A stretch of DNA of 64,000 nucleotides from Ga0077555 sp963746315 (GTDB lineage: Bacteria > Pseudomonadota > Alphaproteobacteria > Rhizobiales > Hyphomicrobiaceae), in the NCBI GenBank assembly GCA_963746315.1, contig CAVVAR010000012.1:620001-684000 (forward strand), read 5' to 3'. A model generated the notes under the pieces. It worked only from the letters and a program-made list of their open reading frames with translations. It did no database searches and was not told the origin of the DNA. The number at the start of each line of letters is the position of its first letter. Within the stretch, counting starts at the first letter, position 1. Position numbers and translations under genes: made by a program. Shown piece after piece: positions 53,555 through 62,754 of the stretch.

Positions 53555-53680
53555 TCAGCCCTGCCGTGCCTTGAAGCGCCGGTTGGTCTTGTTGATGACG
53601 TAGACGCGCCCTTTGCGACGAACCACGCGATTGTCGCGGTGGCGGCCGCGCAGCGACTTCAGTGAATTGCGAACTTTCAT
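53555..53680 (-). CDS. rpmJ: 50S ribosomal protein L36
   Basis: A 41-residue L36 (MKVRNSLKSLRGRHRDNRVV, then RRKGRVYVINKTNRRFKARQG). It lacks the zinc-binding cysteines and is the longer zinc-free (C-minus) type common in Hyphomicrobiales. The ATG at 53680 is fixed by the conserved N-terminus. It is monocistronic, with its own terminator, as usual outside the main ribosomal operons. Confidence 0.96.
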   Translation of the reverse strand: MKVRNSLKSLRGRHRDNRVVRRKGRVYVINKTNRRFKARQG

Positions 53681-53864
53681 TGTAGCCCCGGTTGTTAACG
53701 AATCCCGACGTGAACGGTCGGCCGTCTGCGCCCGATCGAAGGCGCGAGGCCAGCACGACATGAGATCCGATGAAAAGTTGCGGCAACCTATGCGGAGCCG
53801 GCGCTAGTGTCAATTGCATCAGCGCGGGGGCGGGCGCTCAGGCCGCCGCGGTGACTGCAAGCTC

Positions 53865-53884
53865 AGCCTCGTTTAGACGAGGCT
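53865..53884 (-). terminator. 8-bp stem-loop after the DUF6455 gene
   Basis: AGCCTCGT (53865-53872) and ACGAGGCT (53877-53884) form a perfect stem with a 4-base loop. It lies 34 bases past the DUF6455 stop on the minus strand. No U-tract is present. Confidence 0.45.
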
Positions 53885-53917
53885 GCGTGGGTCATGCTCT
53901 CGCTGATTGTCTACCGC

Positions 53918-54214
53918 CTACTGCCCACGTCCGGTGCTCTCCTCCCGGGTCATCTCTATGCAGCGCCGGAAAAACGCGGCGTTAGGGCAGAATTCAGGAA
54001 TGGGTGCAGCGGCATCGCCGTCAGCCAGGAAACGTTCGCAGTCTCGCGCGGCGATACAACCATGGCAGCGTGCGTGCGCCTCGAGAAGGCCGGCCCCGCG
54101 ATCGAGGCGGGCCGCCATGGCGCCAGCACCGACTCTCTCGATCATTCGCGCCAGCAGGTCCGCGAGATGCCAGACACGGCCCGTCATCGGCAAATTTGGA
54201 ATGCTCTGGCCCAT
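53918..54214 (-). CDS. DUF6455 small protein
   Basis: A 98-residue protein with the DUF6455 layout: a helical N-terminus (LADLLARMIERVGAGAMAARLDRGAGLLEAHARC) then cysteines in CHGCIAARDCERFLADGD and PIPEFCPNAAFF. The four-cysteine pattern suggests zinc or a redox pair. Function unknown; such proteins are common in alphaproteobacteria. The ATG at 54214 has TTGGAGGATATTCCC upstream, giving a good GGAGG spacing of seven bases, so it is preferred over a TTG at 54229. Confidence 0.8.
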   Translation of the reverse strand: MGQSIPNLPMTGRVWHLADLLARMIERVGAGAMAARLDRGAGLLEAHARCHGCIAARDCERFLADGDAAAPIPEFCPNAAFFRRCIEMTREESTGRGQ

Positions 54215-54572
54215 GGGAATATCCTCCAACGTGAGCGACCGAGCTGCAACGCAACATTACCTTATTCTAGCTGGGGAATCTGTCATCAAATAGGCGAGGA
54301 GCACTCGCGAGACTAGGCCGGCAGCTCTGAAGTTTACGCGGGCGTTGGCGAACGGCCGCATTGACGGATCGCATCGCCGAGCGCTTTTGGCGTGTACCGC
54401 CCGCAGGCGGCGTTTAGGGCCTGGGCATCTGGTATCCGTAACGAGCTACCCCCCGGTTTCATAGGAAATGGCTTGATTGCGCGACCCGTAAGCGGCGCGC
54501 GTGCCATTCCGGAGGAATGCCTGCCGCAGGCCGACTGTCTTGGCTGCGCCGTCAGCGACGAGGATCGCACGT
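54215..54572. other. divergent intergenic region DUF6455 / MFS transporter
   Basis: This 358-base region lies between divergent genes and presumably holds both promoters. It is less GC-rich near 54240-54290. I see no RNA gene or conserved reading frame. Short frames on both strands here have no recognised domain. Confidence 0.4.
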
Positions 54573-55787
54573 GTGACGACCGATCTCGAAGTCGCTGCGG
54601 AGCAGCGGCCATTGCCACTCCGGGCGCTCATGCTGCTGGCACTCGCAGCATTCGCCAGTTCGATCAACCTGCGCGTGTGCGACCCGCTCCTGCCCGTCAT
54701 CGCGCGCGATTTCTCGACGAGCGTCGGGGCGGCCTCAGCCATCGTCGCTGGCTTTGCGGTCGGTTATGGGCTCCTGCAACTCGTGTTCGGACCGGTCGGC
54801 GATCGCTTCGGAAAATATTTCATCACCGCGCTGTGCTCGATCGCGACCGGGGTGGCGACAGCGTGGGCCGCCAGCGCGACGACGCTCGATGGTCTGATCG
54901 TGGCGCGGTTCGTCGCCGGCGCTGCGGCAGCCGGGCCAATTCCATTAGCCTTCGCATGGATCGGCGATGTTGTGCCGTTCGAGCGGCGGCAAGCGGTGCT
55001 TGCGCGGTTTCTGACAGCGCAGATCTCCGGCATCGTGCTCGGGCAGGCGGCCGGCGGCCTGCTGGGTGATCTCTACGGATGGCGTGCCGTGTTTCTCATC
55101 GTCGGCGGTTGCCACGTGGTGGCGGGGATTGCTTTGCTCGTGGAGCTACGGGTCAATCCGTCGGCCCAGCCACCGCTGGCCTCGCGCCGCCTCCGGTTCG
55201 GCGGCGTGGCGGCGGCGATGCTCGACTTGCTGCGCCGGCCGTGGGTCAGGGTGATGCTCGCAAGTGTCGGCATCGAGGGTTTCGCATTCTACGGCGCCTT
55301 CGCCTACATCGGTGCCGACCTGCATCACAGGCTGGGGGTCGGGTTTGGGGCTATCGGCGCGATGATGGCGGCGTTCGGGGGCGGGGCGATCATCTACTCG
55401 CTTTCGGCCAGGCGGCTGCTCGCGTGGCTAGGTGAGCGGGGGCTGGCGCTCGGCGGCGGCCTGCTGGTGTGCGTTGGCTATCTGGCGCTGGCGATGGCGT
55501 CGTCGCACGTCATCGTGCCGATAGTGATGGTCGTGCTTGGCCTCGGCTTCTTCATGATCCACAATACGTTGCAGTCGAACGCCACGCAGATGGCGCCCGA
55601 GGCGCGTGGCCTCGGGGTATCGCTCTTTGCCCTCGCGCTGTTCCTCGGGCAATCGCTCGGTGTGGCCCTGGCGGCGCCGGTGGTGGACGGCTTCGGGGCG
55701 CCCGCGATCTATGTTGCCGCAGCCCTGATCGTGCCTGCGATCGCGATCTGGTTCCGGGCGCAACTCGCGACGCGCCCGATGCTCTGA
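54573..55787 (+). CDS. MFS transporter (drug efflux or metabolite type)
   Basis: A 404-residue major facilitator with about 12 transmembrane helices. It has the N-terminal INLRVCDPLLPVIARDFS, the MFS motif A variant FGPVGDRFGKYFIT (loop 2-3) and GPIPLAFAWIGDVVPFERRQ. Antiporter-like TM5 motif C is present in the region IVLGQAAGGLLGDLYGWR. The substrate is unknown. The start is a GTG at 54573 with AGGA upstream; the open frame before it is unconserved. Confidence 0.87.
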   Translation: MTTDLEVAAEQRPLPLRALMLLALAAFASSINLRVCDPLLPVIARDFSTSVGAASAIVAGFAVGYGLLQLVFGPVGDRFGKYFITALCSIATGVATAWAASATTLDGLIVARFVAGAAAAGPIPLAFAWIGDVVPFERRQAVLARFLTAQISGIVLGQAAGGLLGDLYGWRAVFLIVGGCHVVAGIALLVELRVNPSAQPPLASRRLRFGGVAAAMLDLLRRPWVRVMLASVGIEGFAFYGAFAYIGADLHHRLGVGFGAIGAMMAAFGGGAIIYSLSARRLLAWLGERGLALGGGLLVCVGYLALAMASSHVIVPIVMVVLGLGFFMIHNTLQSNATQMAPEARGLGVSLFALALFLGQSLGVALAAPVVDGFGAPAIYVAAALIVPAIAIWFRAQLATRPML

Positions 55788-56034
55788 AAGATGAGGGCGC
55801 CCCGAGGCGGCTTCATCCCGTAACGACAAGAGACGTCGTCGTACGGGTTGTCCGGACAAGTCTGCGTGTGTGCTGTCAAAACCGGCGGTTTATCGGCTAT
55901 TCCGACCTTAACCGGGCCAACGAATTGCTCTATGAAGGCGCCAACTCGGTGACCTGCTGCCGTGGCCGATACCTGGGTATCCGGCGTGAGCAGGTTTGTC
56001 CCGGTTTCGGATCAGCGGAAAGGGCGCCAAAGCC

Positions 56035-59016
56035 ATGTCGCGCGACGAGAAGAACGAGAGATTGCTTCGGACGTCGTTCCTGAACGGGGTAAACGCGGTC
56101 TACATCGAGGAAATGCAGGAGCGCTATGAGCAGAACCCAGGCTCCGTTTCCGACGAATGGCGCCTGTTCTTCCAGAGCCTGCATGAGGAGCAGCAGCGTG
56201 GCGGTGGCGCCGAGGGCGGCCCGAGCGCCATGGAAGCCGGCCATGGCCCATCGTGGGGGAGACCGATCGACGATCTCACGCAGAACGGAGAGCTGGTCGC
56301 AGCGCTGACCAGCGACTATGGGCAGGGCGAGCGCGAGATCCGAGACCGGATCAGTCAGCGGGCGCAGTCCTTCGGCGTCGAGCTGTCGCCTGCAGCCTCG
56401 TTCCGCGCCACCCAGGACAGCCTCAGGGCGCTGATGCTCATTCGCGCCTATCGCGTGATGGGCCACCTCGTCGCGGACCTCGATCCGCTGGGGCTCACCG
56501 AGCGCAAGCTGCACGCTGAGCTGAGGCCCGAGACCTACGGGTTCACCGAGGCCGATCTCGATCGTCCGATTTTCATCGACAAGGTGCTCGGCCTCGAGAC
56601 GGCGACAGTGCGCCAGATCCTCCAGATCCTGCGCCGCACCTACTGCCGCCAGATCGGCGTCGAGTTCATGCACATCACCAGTCCCGCTCAGAAACGCTGG
56701 ATCCAGGAGCGGATCGAGGGTGAGACCAAGGACATCCGCTTCACCAATGAAGGCAAGCGGGCGATCCTCAACAAGCTGATCGAGGCAGAAGGCTTCGAGA
56801 AATTCTGCGACGTGAAGTACACGGGCACGAAGCGGTTCGGGCTCGACGGCGGTGAATTGCTCGCCCCGGCTCTGGAGCAGATCATCAAGCGCGGTGGTCA
56901 GCTGGGTTTGCGCGAGATTGTCATCGGCATGGCGCACCGCGGCCGCCTCAACGTGCTCGCCAACGTCATGGCGAAGCCCCTCCGCGCGATTTTCAACGAG
57001 TTCAAGGGGGGCTCGTTCAAGCCGGAGGAGGTCGAGGGCTCAGGCGACGTGAAGTACCATCTCGGTGCGTCGTCGGATCGTGAGTTCGACGGCAACAAGG
57101 TGCATCTGTCCCTGACGGCGAACCCGTCTCATCTCGAGATCGTCGATCCGGTTGTGCTGGGCAAGGTACGCGCCAAGCAGGATCAGCTCGGTTGCAAGCC
57201 GGGCGCGCGCGAGCCGGTGCTGCCTCTGCTGATCCATGGCGATGCCGCCTTCGCGGGCCAGGGCGTGGTGGCGGAGTGCTTCGGGCTTTCGGGGCTCACG
57301 GGCCACCGGACCGGCGGCACCATCCATTTCATCATCAACAACCAGATCGGGTTCACGACCAACCCGCGCTACTCGCGCTCGTCGCCCTACTGCACCGACG
57401 TCGCCAAGATGGTCGAGGCGCCGATTTTCCATGTCAACGGCGACAATCCGGAAGCAGTGGTGCATGTGGCAAAGATCGCCATCGAGTTCCGCATGCGCTT
57501 CCAGAAGCCGGTCGTGATCGACATGACCTGCTACCGGCGCTACGGCCACAACGAGTTGGACGAGCCGTCGTTCACGCAGCCCCTGATGTACCGGAAGATC
57601 CGCTCGCATCCGACGACCGTCGACATTTATGGAAAGCGGCTGGCGGAGGAAGGCGTCGTCGCGTCCGAGGAGCTCGAGGCGATGCGCGCCGAGTACCGGG
57701 CGCGGCTCGACGCAGAGATGACGGCCGCCGAAGGCTACAAGCCGAACAAGGCGGATTGGCTCGACGGGCGCTGGGCGGGAGTGGGTTTCGCCGAGGACGA
57801 GGCGCGGCGCGGAAATACGGGTGTCGAGCTTGATGAGCTGCGCAACATCGGCCGGCGGATCACGACGTTACCGCAGGATTTCCAAGCCCATCGCACGATC
57901 AGCCGATTGATCGAGCGCCGCCGCGAGATGGTGGAGACGGGCGAAGGCATCGACTGGTCGATGGCCGAGCACTTGGCGTTCGGCACGTTGATGGGCGAGC
58001 GCTATCCGGTGCGCCTGTCAGGACAGGACGTCGAGCGCGGCACCTTCTCGCAGCGCCATTCGGTGCTCTACGACCAGGAGACCGAGCGCCGCTTCACGCC
58101 GCTGAAGCATATCTCGGCGGATCAGGGCAGGTTTGAGGTCATCAACTCGATGCTGTCCGAGGAAGCGGTGTTGGGCTTCGAGTACGGATACTCGCTGGCC
58201 GAGCCGAACACGCTGGTGATGTGGGAGGCACAGTTCGGCGACTTCGCCAACGGCGCGCAGGTGGTGTTCGACCAGTTCCTGTCGTCGGGTGAGAGGAAAT
58301 GGCTGCGCATGTCGGGGCTCGTCTGCCTGCTACCGCACGGCTATGAGGGCCAGGGGCCTGAGCATTCCTCTGCGCGGCTCGAGCGCTTCCTGCAGATGTC
58401 GGCCGAGGACAACTGGCAGGTGGCGAACTGCACCACTCCGGCCAACTATTTCCACATCCTGCGGCGGCAGATCCATCGCAAGTTCAGGAAGCCGCTGATC
58501 CTGATGACGCCGAAGTCGCTTCTGCGTCACAAGCGCGTCATCTCGAAGCTCGACGAGATGGGGCCGGGCACGACCTTCCATCGTGTCCTCTGGGACGATG
58601 CGCAACTTGCCCCGGGGCAGAAGACGACGTTGCAGCCCGACGACAAGATCCGGCGCGTCGTGCTGTCGTCGGGCAAGGTCTATTACGATTTGCTCGACGG
58701 CCGCGAGGCGGGCGGTCACGACGACATCTATCTGATGCGCGTCGAGCAGCTCTATCCGTTCCCGGCGCGCACATTGATCCAGGAGCTTTCGCGCTTCCCG
58801 AATGCGGAGATCGTGTGGGCGCAGGAGGAGCCGAAGAACATGGGGTCGTGGTTCTTCGTCGAGCCGCTGCTGGAGTGGGTGCTCGATCATGCCAAGACGG
58901 CGTCCCGCCGCCCGCGCTACATCGGTCGCCCAGCATCTGCCGCGACGGCGACGGGTCTCGCCTCCAAGCACGCCAGCGAGCAGCGCGCGGTGGTGGAGCA
59001 GGCGATGGCGGCATGA
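56035..59016 (+). CDS. sucA: 2-oxoglutarate dehydrogenase E1 component
   Basis: A 993-residue thiamine-diphosphate-dependent E1 of the 2-oxoglutarate dehydrogenase complex in the TCA cycle. Landmarks: N-terminal SFLNGVNAVYIEEMQERYEQNP (lipoyl/E2-contact), HRGRLNVLANVM, GDAAFAGQGVVAECF, the ThDP motif with HVNGDNPEAVVHVAK, and the transketolase domain LPHGYEGQGPEHSSARLERFLQ. The ATG at 56035 is the first with conserved sequence. It heads the sucA-sucB-unknown-lpd unit; the 247 bases upstream hold its promoter. Confidence 0.96.
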   Translation: MSRDEKNERLLRTSFLNGVNAVYIEEMQERYEQNPGSVSDEWRLFFQSLHEEQQRGGGAEGGPSAMEAGHGPSWGRPIDDLTQNGELVAALTSDYGQGEREIRDRISQRAQSFGVELSPAASFRATQDSLRALMLIRAYRVMGHLVADLDPLGLTERKLHAELRPETYGFTEADLDRPIFIDKVLGLETATVRQILQILRRTYCRQIGVEFMHITSPAQKRWIQERIEGETKDIRFTNEGKRAILNKLIEAEGFEKFCDVKYTGTKRFGLDGGELLAPALEQIIKRGGQLGLREIVIGMAHRGRLNVLANVMAKPLRAIFNEFKGGSFKPEEVEGSGDVKYHLGASSDREFDGNKVHLSLTANPSHLEIVDPVVLGKVRAKQDQLGCKPGAREPVLPLLIHGDAAFAGQGVVAECFGLSGLTGHRTGGTIHFIINNQIGFTTNPRYSRSSPYCTDVAKMVEAPIFHVNGDNPEAVVHVAKIAIEFRMRFQKPVVIDMTCYRRYGHNELDEPSFTQPLMYRKIRSHPTTVDIYGKRLAEEGVVASEELEAMRAEYRARLDAEMTAAEGYKPNKADWLDGRWAGVGFAEDEARRGNTGVELDELRNIGRRITTLPQDFQAHRTISRLIERRREMVETGEGIDWSMAEHLAFGTLMGERYPVRLSGQDVERGTFSQRHSVLYDQETERRFTPLKHISADQGRFEVINSMLSEEAVLGFEYGYSLAEPNTLVMWEAQFGDFANGAQVVFDQFLSSGERKWLRMSGLVCLLPHGYEGQGPEHSSARLERFLQMSAEDNWQVANCTTPANYFHILRRQIHRKFRKPLILMTPKSLLRHKRVISKLDEMGPGTTFHRVLWDDAQLAPGQKTTLQPDDKIRRVVLSSGKVYYDLLDGREAGGHDDIYLMRVEQLYPFPARTLIQELSRFPNAEIVWAQEEPKNMGSWFFVEPLLEWVLDHAKTASRRPRYIGRPASAATATGLASKHASEQRAVVEQAMAA

Positions 59017-59063
59017 TCCGGCGAAAGCTCATTCGATCTCGTCTCGCAACGATCATCTCGAAC

Positions 59064-59100
59064 GCGTGAAGGCGGGCCACCCCGAGTGCCGCCCTCACGC
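59064..59100 (+). promoter_or_regulatory. 12-bp stem-loop between sucA and sucB
   Basis: GCGTGAAGGCGG (59064-59075) and CCGCCCTCACGC (59089-59100) pair with one A-C mismatch around a 13-base loop, 36 bases before the sucB ATG. It may set the ratio of sucA to sucB message or mark an internal mRNA end. Confidence 0.5.
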
Positions 59101-59135
59101 AGTGACAAACTCACGAACCGGAAGTGGAACGGACG

Positions 59136-60413
59136 ATGGCCATTGAGATCAAGGTTCCCGCGCTCGGCGAGAGCGTCACCGAGGCGACGGTCGGTAAATG
59201 GCTGAAGCAGGCGGGCGAGGCGGTCAAGATCGACGAGCCGCTCGTCGAGCTCGAGACCGACAAGGTCTCGGTCGAGGTGCCGGCGCCCTCGGCGGGCGTG
59301 TTGGGCGAGATCCTGGTCGAGGCCGGCGCGACGGTCGCCGTTGGTACCGTGCTGGGTCGCATCAAGGAGGGCGCCGCCGCCGCTGCGGCTCCCGCACAGG
59401 CCGCGAAGCCTGCCGCAGCAGCGCCAGCACAAACCGCGGCGCCGGCCAAGCCGGCTCCAGCAGGAGGCGGCATGCCGCCGTCGCCGGCCGCCCGCAAGAT
59501 CATGGACGAGCAGGGCATCGGCGAAGGCAGCATCGACGGCTCGGGTCGTCGTGGGCAGGTGCTCAAAGAAGACGCCATGGCCGTCGCCGCCGCCCGTGCG
59601 GAGGCCGAGGTGCGCGCGAAGACGGCAGCGACCACGCCTGCCGTCTACGCGCCGCAACCGCAGGCGCCAGCCACCATGCCGCAACTCCGCGCCCCCTCGC
59701 TGCCGAACGATGCTGCTCGCGAGGAGCGGGTGCGCATGACCCGGCTGCGTCTGACCATCGCGCGTCGTCTCAAGGAGGCACAGAACACCGCGGCGATGCT
59801 CACGACGTTCAACGACGTCGACATGTCGGCGGTGATGGCGCTCAGGAACCAGTACAAGGAGCTGTTCGAGAAGCGCCACGGCGCCAAGCTCGGCTTCATG
59901 AGCTTCTTCGTGAAGGCCTGCCTCACCGCCCTGAAAGAAATTCCGGCAGTCAACGCCGAGATCGACGGTCAGGACATCATCTACAAGAACTACTATCACA
60001 TCGGCGTTGCAGTCGGCACCGACAAGGGCCTCGTCGTGCCGGTGGTGCGCGAAGCAGACCGCATGAGCCTTGCCGAGATCGAGATGACGATCGCGGACTT
60101 TGGCAAGCGGGCGCGTGACGGGCGGCTTTCGATCGACGAGATGCAGGGCGGCACGTTCACCATCTCGAACGGCGGCGTCTACGGTTCGATGATGTCGATG
60201 CCGATCCTCAACGTGCCGCAATCGGGCATTCTCGGCATGCACAAGATCGAGGATCGCGCGGTGGTGCGCGGTGGCCAGATCGTGATCCGGCCGATGATGT
60301 ACCTGGCACTCAGCTACGATCACCGCATCGTCGACGGTAAGGAGGCGGTGAGCTTCCTCGTCCGCGTGAAGGAGTGTCTCGAGGATCCGCAGCGGTTCGT
60401 GCTGGAGCTGTGA
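59136..60413 (+). CDS. sucB: 2-oxoglutarate dehydrogenase E2, dihydrolipoyl succinyltransferase
   Basis: A 425-residue E2: a lipoyl domain (Lys43 in ETDKVSVEV), an Ala/Pro-rich linker (about 75-115), an E1/E3-binding domain (PSPAARKIMDEQGI, about 118-155) and the catalytic domain from about 195 with the active His in LSYDHRIVDG. It moves the succinyl group to CoA. The ATG at 59136 opens MAIEIKVPALGESV. It follows sucA by 119 bases with a hairpin between, and precedes an unrecognised gene by 10 bases. Confidence 0.97.
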   Translation: MAIEIKVPALGESVTEATVGKWLKQAGEAVKIDEPLVELETDKVSVEVPAPSAGVLGEILVEAGATVAVGTVLGRIKEGAAAAAAPAQAAKPAAAAPAQTAAPAKPAPAGGGMPPSPAARKIMDEQGIGEGSIDGSGRRGQVLKEDAMAVAAARAEAEVRAKTAATTPAVYAPQPQAPATMPQLRAPSLPNDAAREERVRMTRLRLTIARRLKEAQNTAAMLTTFNDVDMSAVMALRNQYKELFEKRHGAKLGFMSFFVKACLTALKEIPAVNAEIDGQDIIYKNYYHIGVAVGTDKGLVVPVVREADRMSLAEIEMTIADFGKRARDGRLSIDEMQGGTFTISNGGVYGSMMSMPILNVPQSGILGMHKIEDRAVVRGGQIVIRPMMYLALSYDHRIVDGKEAVSFLVRVKECLEDPQRFVLEL

Positions 60414-60423
60414 TCCTGAACTG

Positions 60424-61119
60424 ATGCCCGACAAGCGCGTCATCAGCTTCGACATCTACCGGCGGGACGCCGCAGGCGCGGCGCCAGTCGTGGACCTGTG
60501 GGAGCTCGTGACGGCGGGCGCCACGGCTGGCCGCCGCATCGTCCTGCGCATGACACCTCTCGACGAGGTCGTGCGGTGGCTCGGAGCAGAGCCCGACGAT
60601 GTCAAGCTCGGGGAGACGGGCGTTCCCGGCCTGCGCTACTGGGAGCATAACGATCTCGTTTGGAACTTCGACGCCGAGGATCGTTTCTGCGGTGTGCATT
60701 TCGGCGGCAGTCTGGACGACGAGATCCCGCTCATCGTGAAGCGCGGCGTCACGATGCACGATCAATTCGGCGACCCGATCGGGGTCCCGCCGGGCGTGGA
60801 CCTGCAGGCGGGCGAGAAGGTCGTCCTGCGCCTTCGGGGGCGGCGGCTCGACCAGTTCGCCAGCCTGCCGCGCTTTCTCGGTACCATGCACGATCTTGCG
60901 CCGACAGGCACGGCGGTGCGAGGTCGCGAGAAATGGATTCAGCTCGAATATGCGGGCGCACATGGCTCCGTGCGTGCCGGCTTCCTGCTCAAGGTGATCG
61001 ACAGCGCCTACGCAGACCAGCTCTATGTGGACTACTGCCTGCACGGCATTGGTTTCATCGTCCCGCATCGGGTCGAATCCCGGATCCATCTGCCGCCGAC
61101 GCCGAGCGAAGGAGATTAG
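60424..61119 (+). CDS. unrecognised protein between sucB and lpd
   Basis: A 231-residue soluble protein I do not recognise. It has no signal peptide, membrane helix or nucleotide motif. Features: MPDKRVISFDIYRRDAAG, VRWLGAEPDDVKLGETGVPGLRYWEHNDLVWNFD, a hinge EIPLIVKRGVTMHDQFGDPIG and a C-terminal GIGFIVPHRVESRIHLPP. Two similar halves, each opening with an acidic-turn motif, are suggested (about 20-110 and 115-231). It starts 10 bases after sucB and ends one base before lpd, so it is part of the 2-oxoglutarate dehydrogenase operon. It could regulate or assemble the complex, but no evidence says so. Confidence 0.7.
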   Translation: MPDKRVISFDIYRRDAAGAAPVVDLWELVTAGATAGRRIVLRMTPLDEVVRWLGAEPDDVKLGETGVPGLRYWEHNDLVWNFDAEDRFCGVHFGGSLDDEIPLIVKRGVTMHDQFGDPIGVPPGVDLQAGEKVVLRLRGRRLDQFASLPRFLGTMHDLAPTGTAVRGREKWIQLEYAGAHGSVRAGFLLKVIDSAYADQLYVDYCLHGIGFIVPHRVESRIHLPPTPSEGD

Positions 61120-61120
61120 A

Positions 61121-62518
61121 ATGACCTACGACCTCGTCATCATCGGCACGGGCCCCGGCGGCTATGTGTGTGCGATCCGGGCGGCGCAGCTCGGCATGAA
61201 GGTCGCCGTCGTCGAGAAGCGCGCGACGCATGGCGGCACGTGCGCCAACGTCGGCTGCATTCCCTCGAAAGCGCTGCTGCATGCGTCCGAGCTCTACGCC
61301 GAGGCCAACCACGGCTTTGCCGCGATGGGCATCAACGTGAAGCCGGAGCTGGACCTCGCAAAAATGCTGGCCTTCAAGGACGAGGGTGTAGCGGGCAATG
61401 TCGCGGGCGTCGCCTTTCTCTTGAAGAAGAACAAGGTCGACGTGTTCCACGGCACGGGACGTATTCCGGCCCCGGGGTCGGTCGAGGTTGCACTCGCCAA
61501 GGGCGGCAAGGAGATTTTGACGACCAAGGCCATCGCGATCGCAACGGGATCGGACGTGGCACGGCTGCCGGGCATTGAGATCGATGAAACGCAGGTGGTC
61601 TCGTCGACGGGCGCTCTGACGTTATCGACCGTGCCGGGCAAGCTGCTGGTCGTGGGCGCTGGCGTAATCGGGCTCGAGTTGGGCTCGGTCTGGCGGCGGC
61701 TCGGCTCCGACGTGACGGTGGTCGAGTACTTGGATCGCATCCTGCCCGGTATGGACGGCGAGGTCGCCAAGCAGTTCCAGAGACTTCTCGAGAAGCAAGG
61801 CTTCAAGTTCCGCTTGGGCCAGAAGGTGACCGGGCTGACGAAGGACGCTTCGGGCTGCAACGTGACGATCGAGCCGGCGGCCGGCGGAGCTGGTGAGCAG
61901 ATGTTCGCCGATGTGGTGCTCGTGGCGATCGGACGGGTACCCTACACCGAGGGGCTCGGGCTCGCCGAGGTCGGCGTCAAGCTCGACGCGCGGATGCGCA
62001 TCGAGGTGGACGCGCACTTCGCGACGAGCGTGCCCGGCATTTACGCGATCGGCGACGTAATCGCGGGGCCGATGCTCGCCCACAAGGCCGAGGACGAGGG
62101 GCTGGCGCTGGCCGAGATCCTGGCGGGACAGTCGGGACACGTGAACTACGGCGTCATCCCGGGCGTGGTCTATACGACACCCGAAGTGGCCACGGTCGGC
62201 AAGACCGAGGAGGAGCTGAAGGCCGCGGGCGTTGCCTACACGGTCGGCAAGTTCCCGTTCGCGGGCAACGGCCGGGCCAAGGTCAACCGGATGAGCGACG
62301 GCTTTGTCAAGGTGCTGGCAGACGCCGCGACCGACCGGGTGCTCGGCGTGCATATCGTCGGGCCGCAAGCGGGGGAGTTGATCGCCGAGGCCGCAATCCT
62401 GATGGAGTTTGGCGGCTCGGCCGAGGATCTGGCGCGGACTTGCCACGCGCATCCGACTCTGGCCGAGGCGGTGAAGGAGGCGGCGCTGGCCGTCGCCAAG
62501 CGCGCGATCCATATGTAG
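61121..62518 (+). CDS. lpd: dihydrolipoyl dehydrogenase (E3)
   Basis: A 465-residue FAD-dependent disulfide reductase that reoxidises the lipoyl groups of E2. FAD site GTGPGGYVCAIRAAQLG, redox pair Cys41/Cys46 in GGTCANVGCIPSK, NAD site VVGAGVIGLELGSVWRRLG and the C-terminal His-Glu in CHAHPTLAEAVKEAA. The ATG at 61121 follows AAGGAG and lies one base after the unknown gene's stop. It can also serve pyruvate dehydrogenase, but its place ties it to the sucAB unit. Confidence 0.97.
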   Translation: MTYDLVIIGTGPGGYVCAIRAAQLGMKVAVVEKRATHGGTCANVGCIPSKALLHASELYAEANHGFAAMGINVKPELDLAKMLAFKDEGVAGNVAGVAFLLKKNKVDVFHGTGRIPAPGSVEVALAKGGKEILTTKAIAIATGSDVARLPGIEIDETQVVSSTGALTLSTVPGKLLVVGAGVIGLELGSVWRRLGSDVTVVEYLDRILPGMDGEVAKQFQRLLEKQGFKFRLGQKVTGLTKDASGCNVTIEPAAGGAGEQMFADVVLVAIGRVPYTEGLGLAEVGVKLDARMRIEVDAHFATSVPGIYAIGDVIAGPMLAHKAEDEGLALAEILAGQSGHVNYGVIPGVVYTTPEVATVGKTEEELKAAGVAYTVGKFPFAGNGRAKVNRMSDGFVKVLADAATDRVLGVHIVGPQAGELIAEAAILMEFGGSAEDLARTCHAHPTLAEAVKEAALAVAKRAIHM

Positions 62519-62612
62519 GCATTCGGTCGGGCGTGGCAGTTTGCGAGCGCGCCCTACTGTTGCTCCGTGACCCTGGATCACCCGCACAACCCGCGCTATA
62601 AGGCTGCCGAAT

Positions 62613-62687
62613 GCCGGCTTAGCTCAGCGGTAGAGCAGCGGTTTTGTAAACCGAAGGTCGGGGGTTCAATCCCCTCAGCCGGCACCA
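62613..62687 (+). tRNA. tRNA-Thr (anticodon TGT)
   Basis: A complete cloverleaf: acceptor GCCGGCT (62613-62619) with AGCCGGC (62677-62683), D-arm AGCTCAGCGGTAGAGC, anticodon loop TTTTGTAAA, T-arm GGGGGTTCAATCCCC, discriminator A and an encoded CCA. It lies in the 236-base gap between lpd and cinA. Confidence 0.96.
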
Positions 62688-62754
62688 TTTCTGATCCACC
62701 GCGCTGAGCCAATTCCTCGCCCGATCCGCCGCCTGTCATGGGGCTTCGGCGCCG

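Noticed and set aside
53822..53917. Possible extra small gene or RNA between rpmJ and the DUF6455 gene.
   Set aside because: Only a short stem-loop is present and no coding-like frame or tRNA fold could be made out.
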